A DNA stretch of 64,000 nucleotides from Oxyruncus cristatus (lineage: Eukaryota > Chordata > Aves > Passeriformes > Cotingidae): positions 180,636 to 244,635 of the forward strand of contig VXAY01005611.1 in assembly GCA_013399855.1 (NCBI GenBank), given 5' to 3'. This document shows positions 63,101-64,000 of the stretch, piece after piece. The stretch's first letter is position 1; the number at the start of each line of letters is the position of its first letter. The position numbers and the translations under genes are program-made. Below the pieces are notes generated by a model. It saw only the letters and a program-made list of their open reading frames with translations, was not told where the DNA came from and did no database searches.

Positions 63101-64000
63101 CCTGCACACATTTCTACATTTTTAGAATTGTAGGAATTTATTGCTGTGTAAAGCTGAAAAAAAAAGGAAGAAAGAATAAAAATAAAATAACGTTCATGCC
63201 ATGTGTTTGTGTTTATATCTGAAAACGCACAGCCCTTGCTACAAGCACTTTTTAAAACATCTTAGGGAGATGCTTCAAATTCACTATCATGCACACAGTC
63301 TGTGCACTCAGACTGAAAAAAAAAAAAAACCCAGACTGTTATATTCATATATTGCTGTCTAAAAACCCATGGCATTGCAAGGCACATTCATGCCAAAAGG
63401 AGGTGGGTAAAATCCAGCTCTGCCAGGCTGGGAGATGGAGAATTTTAAGGTCAGTTGTACTTCAGAAAAATTCTCCAGCTTTGCTGTTTACTCCTCACAA
63501 AATTAAATTACACAATCCCAGAGCACAGCCATAAAACTATAGAGATAACTGCTCCAAAAACCTGCAGGCAAGGGCAAGAAAGGTCCCAAGAGGAAGGTCA
63601 GAGCTCTGGCGAGCATCCAGGCATGGAACAGGCAACCATCCCAGGCAGCACCAGCAAGGGGACCAAGGGAGTCCCTCAACCGCCATCTCTCTACATCACC
63701 TCAGGCAAAACTGTCCCTCAGTGACTAAAGAGCTTGAGCTGTTCAAAAGTGTTCAGATTCACAACACCGGAGATTTCACTTACTGAGTTTCCCTTCGCTA
63801 TGGGACCCATGGCAATTATCACATGAAAGATCAGGAACTTCCTCACTTCCACATGCAGCAGCTTCATTTAGACTTCAATGAGGTTGTACACAACCAAACC
63901 TGATAAAAAGTCTTACAGGGACTTCTTCACTGCCTGACCATTTAGCATTAATTTTTTAATTAATTTTCCGCTTCAGCTGATAAAAGAGCCTACCAGGGAT
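60170..64000. other. intergenic DNA to the window end
   Basis: AT-rich sequence with short open frames only and poly(A) runs near 63157 and 63316. No caveolin exon was found, although CAV2 would be the expected next gene by amniote synteny. Confidence 0.65.

Noticed and set aside
20090..64000. CAV2 or other caveolin exons
   Set aside because: These were expected from synteny, but no open segment resembles a caveolin; the gene probably lies beyond the right end.
1..64000. CRISPR arrays, operons, phage or plasmid features
   Set aside because: The window is vertebrate nuclear DNA; no regularly spaced repeats or bacterial-type coding density are present.

Overview
The window looks like nuclear DNA from a bird, most likely a passerine. 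It has split genes with GT-AG introns, an AT-rich background, many CR1 LINE 3' fragments ending in the ATTCTGTGAT-type tail typical of birds, endogenous-retrovirus LTRs, and one tRNA-headed SINE with a CR1-type tail. By eye that SINE matches the TguSINE1 type described from passerines. I see no operons, CRISPR arrays or prokaryotic features.

Positions 1-20090 hold the only gene I can support: TES (testin), on the + strand. Exons 2-7 are present with clean splice sites at 991-1076, 11121-11373, 12647-12982, 16275-16490, 17003-17161 and 18364-18555. They encode 413 residues: a Cys-rich N-terminal segment, the PET domain, a variable linker and three LIM domains. The short first coding exon (9 residues in human) lies outside the window to the left. 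The 3' UTR runs to about 19845, after an AATAAA at 19818. Intron 2 (10 kb) carries two LTRs antisense to TES and one CR1 fragment in sense.

Positions 20090-64000 are about 44 kb with no gene I can recognise. In other amniotes the next gene after TES is CAV2, then CAV1 and MET, so this is probably the TES-CAV2 intergenic interval; no caveolin exon is visible. The interval contains four younger CR1 fragments on the + strand and one on the - strand, the tRNA-derived SINE at 33.0 kb, an LTR at 59.9 kb, and three older, strongly decayed CR1-like remnants near 35.0, 46.8 and 58.7 kb. It also has microsatellites, a perfect 22-bp palindrome at 46599-46620, and a GC-richer block at 53.9-55.4 kb that could be regulatory.

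TES encodes a focal-adhesion and actin-cytoskeleton scaffold. Everything else in the window is intron, intergenic DNA or mobile-element debris. I found no convincing new biological system. The best leads are the SINE with its likely LINE partner 700 bp away, the palindrome, the ancient repeat remnants, and the GC-rich block with two RFX-like half sites.
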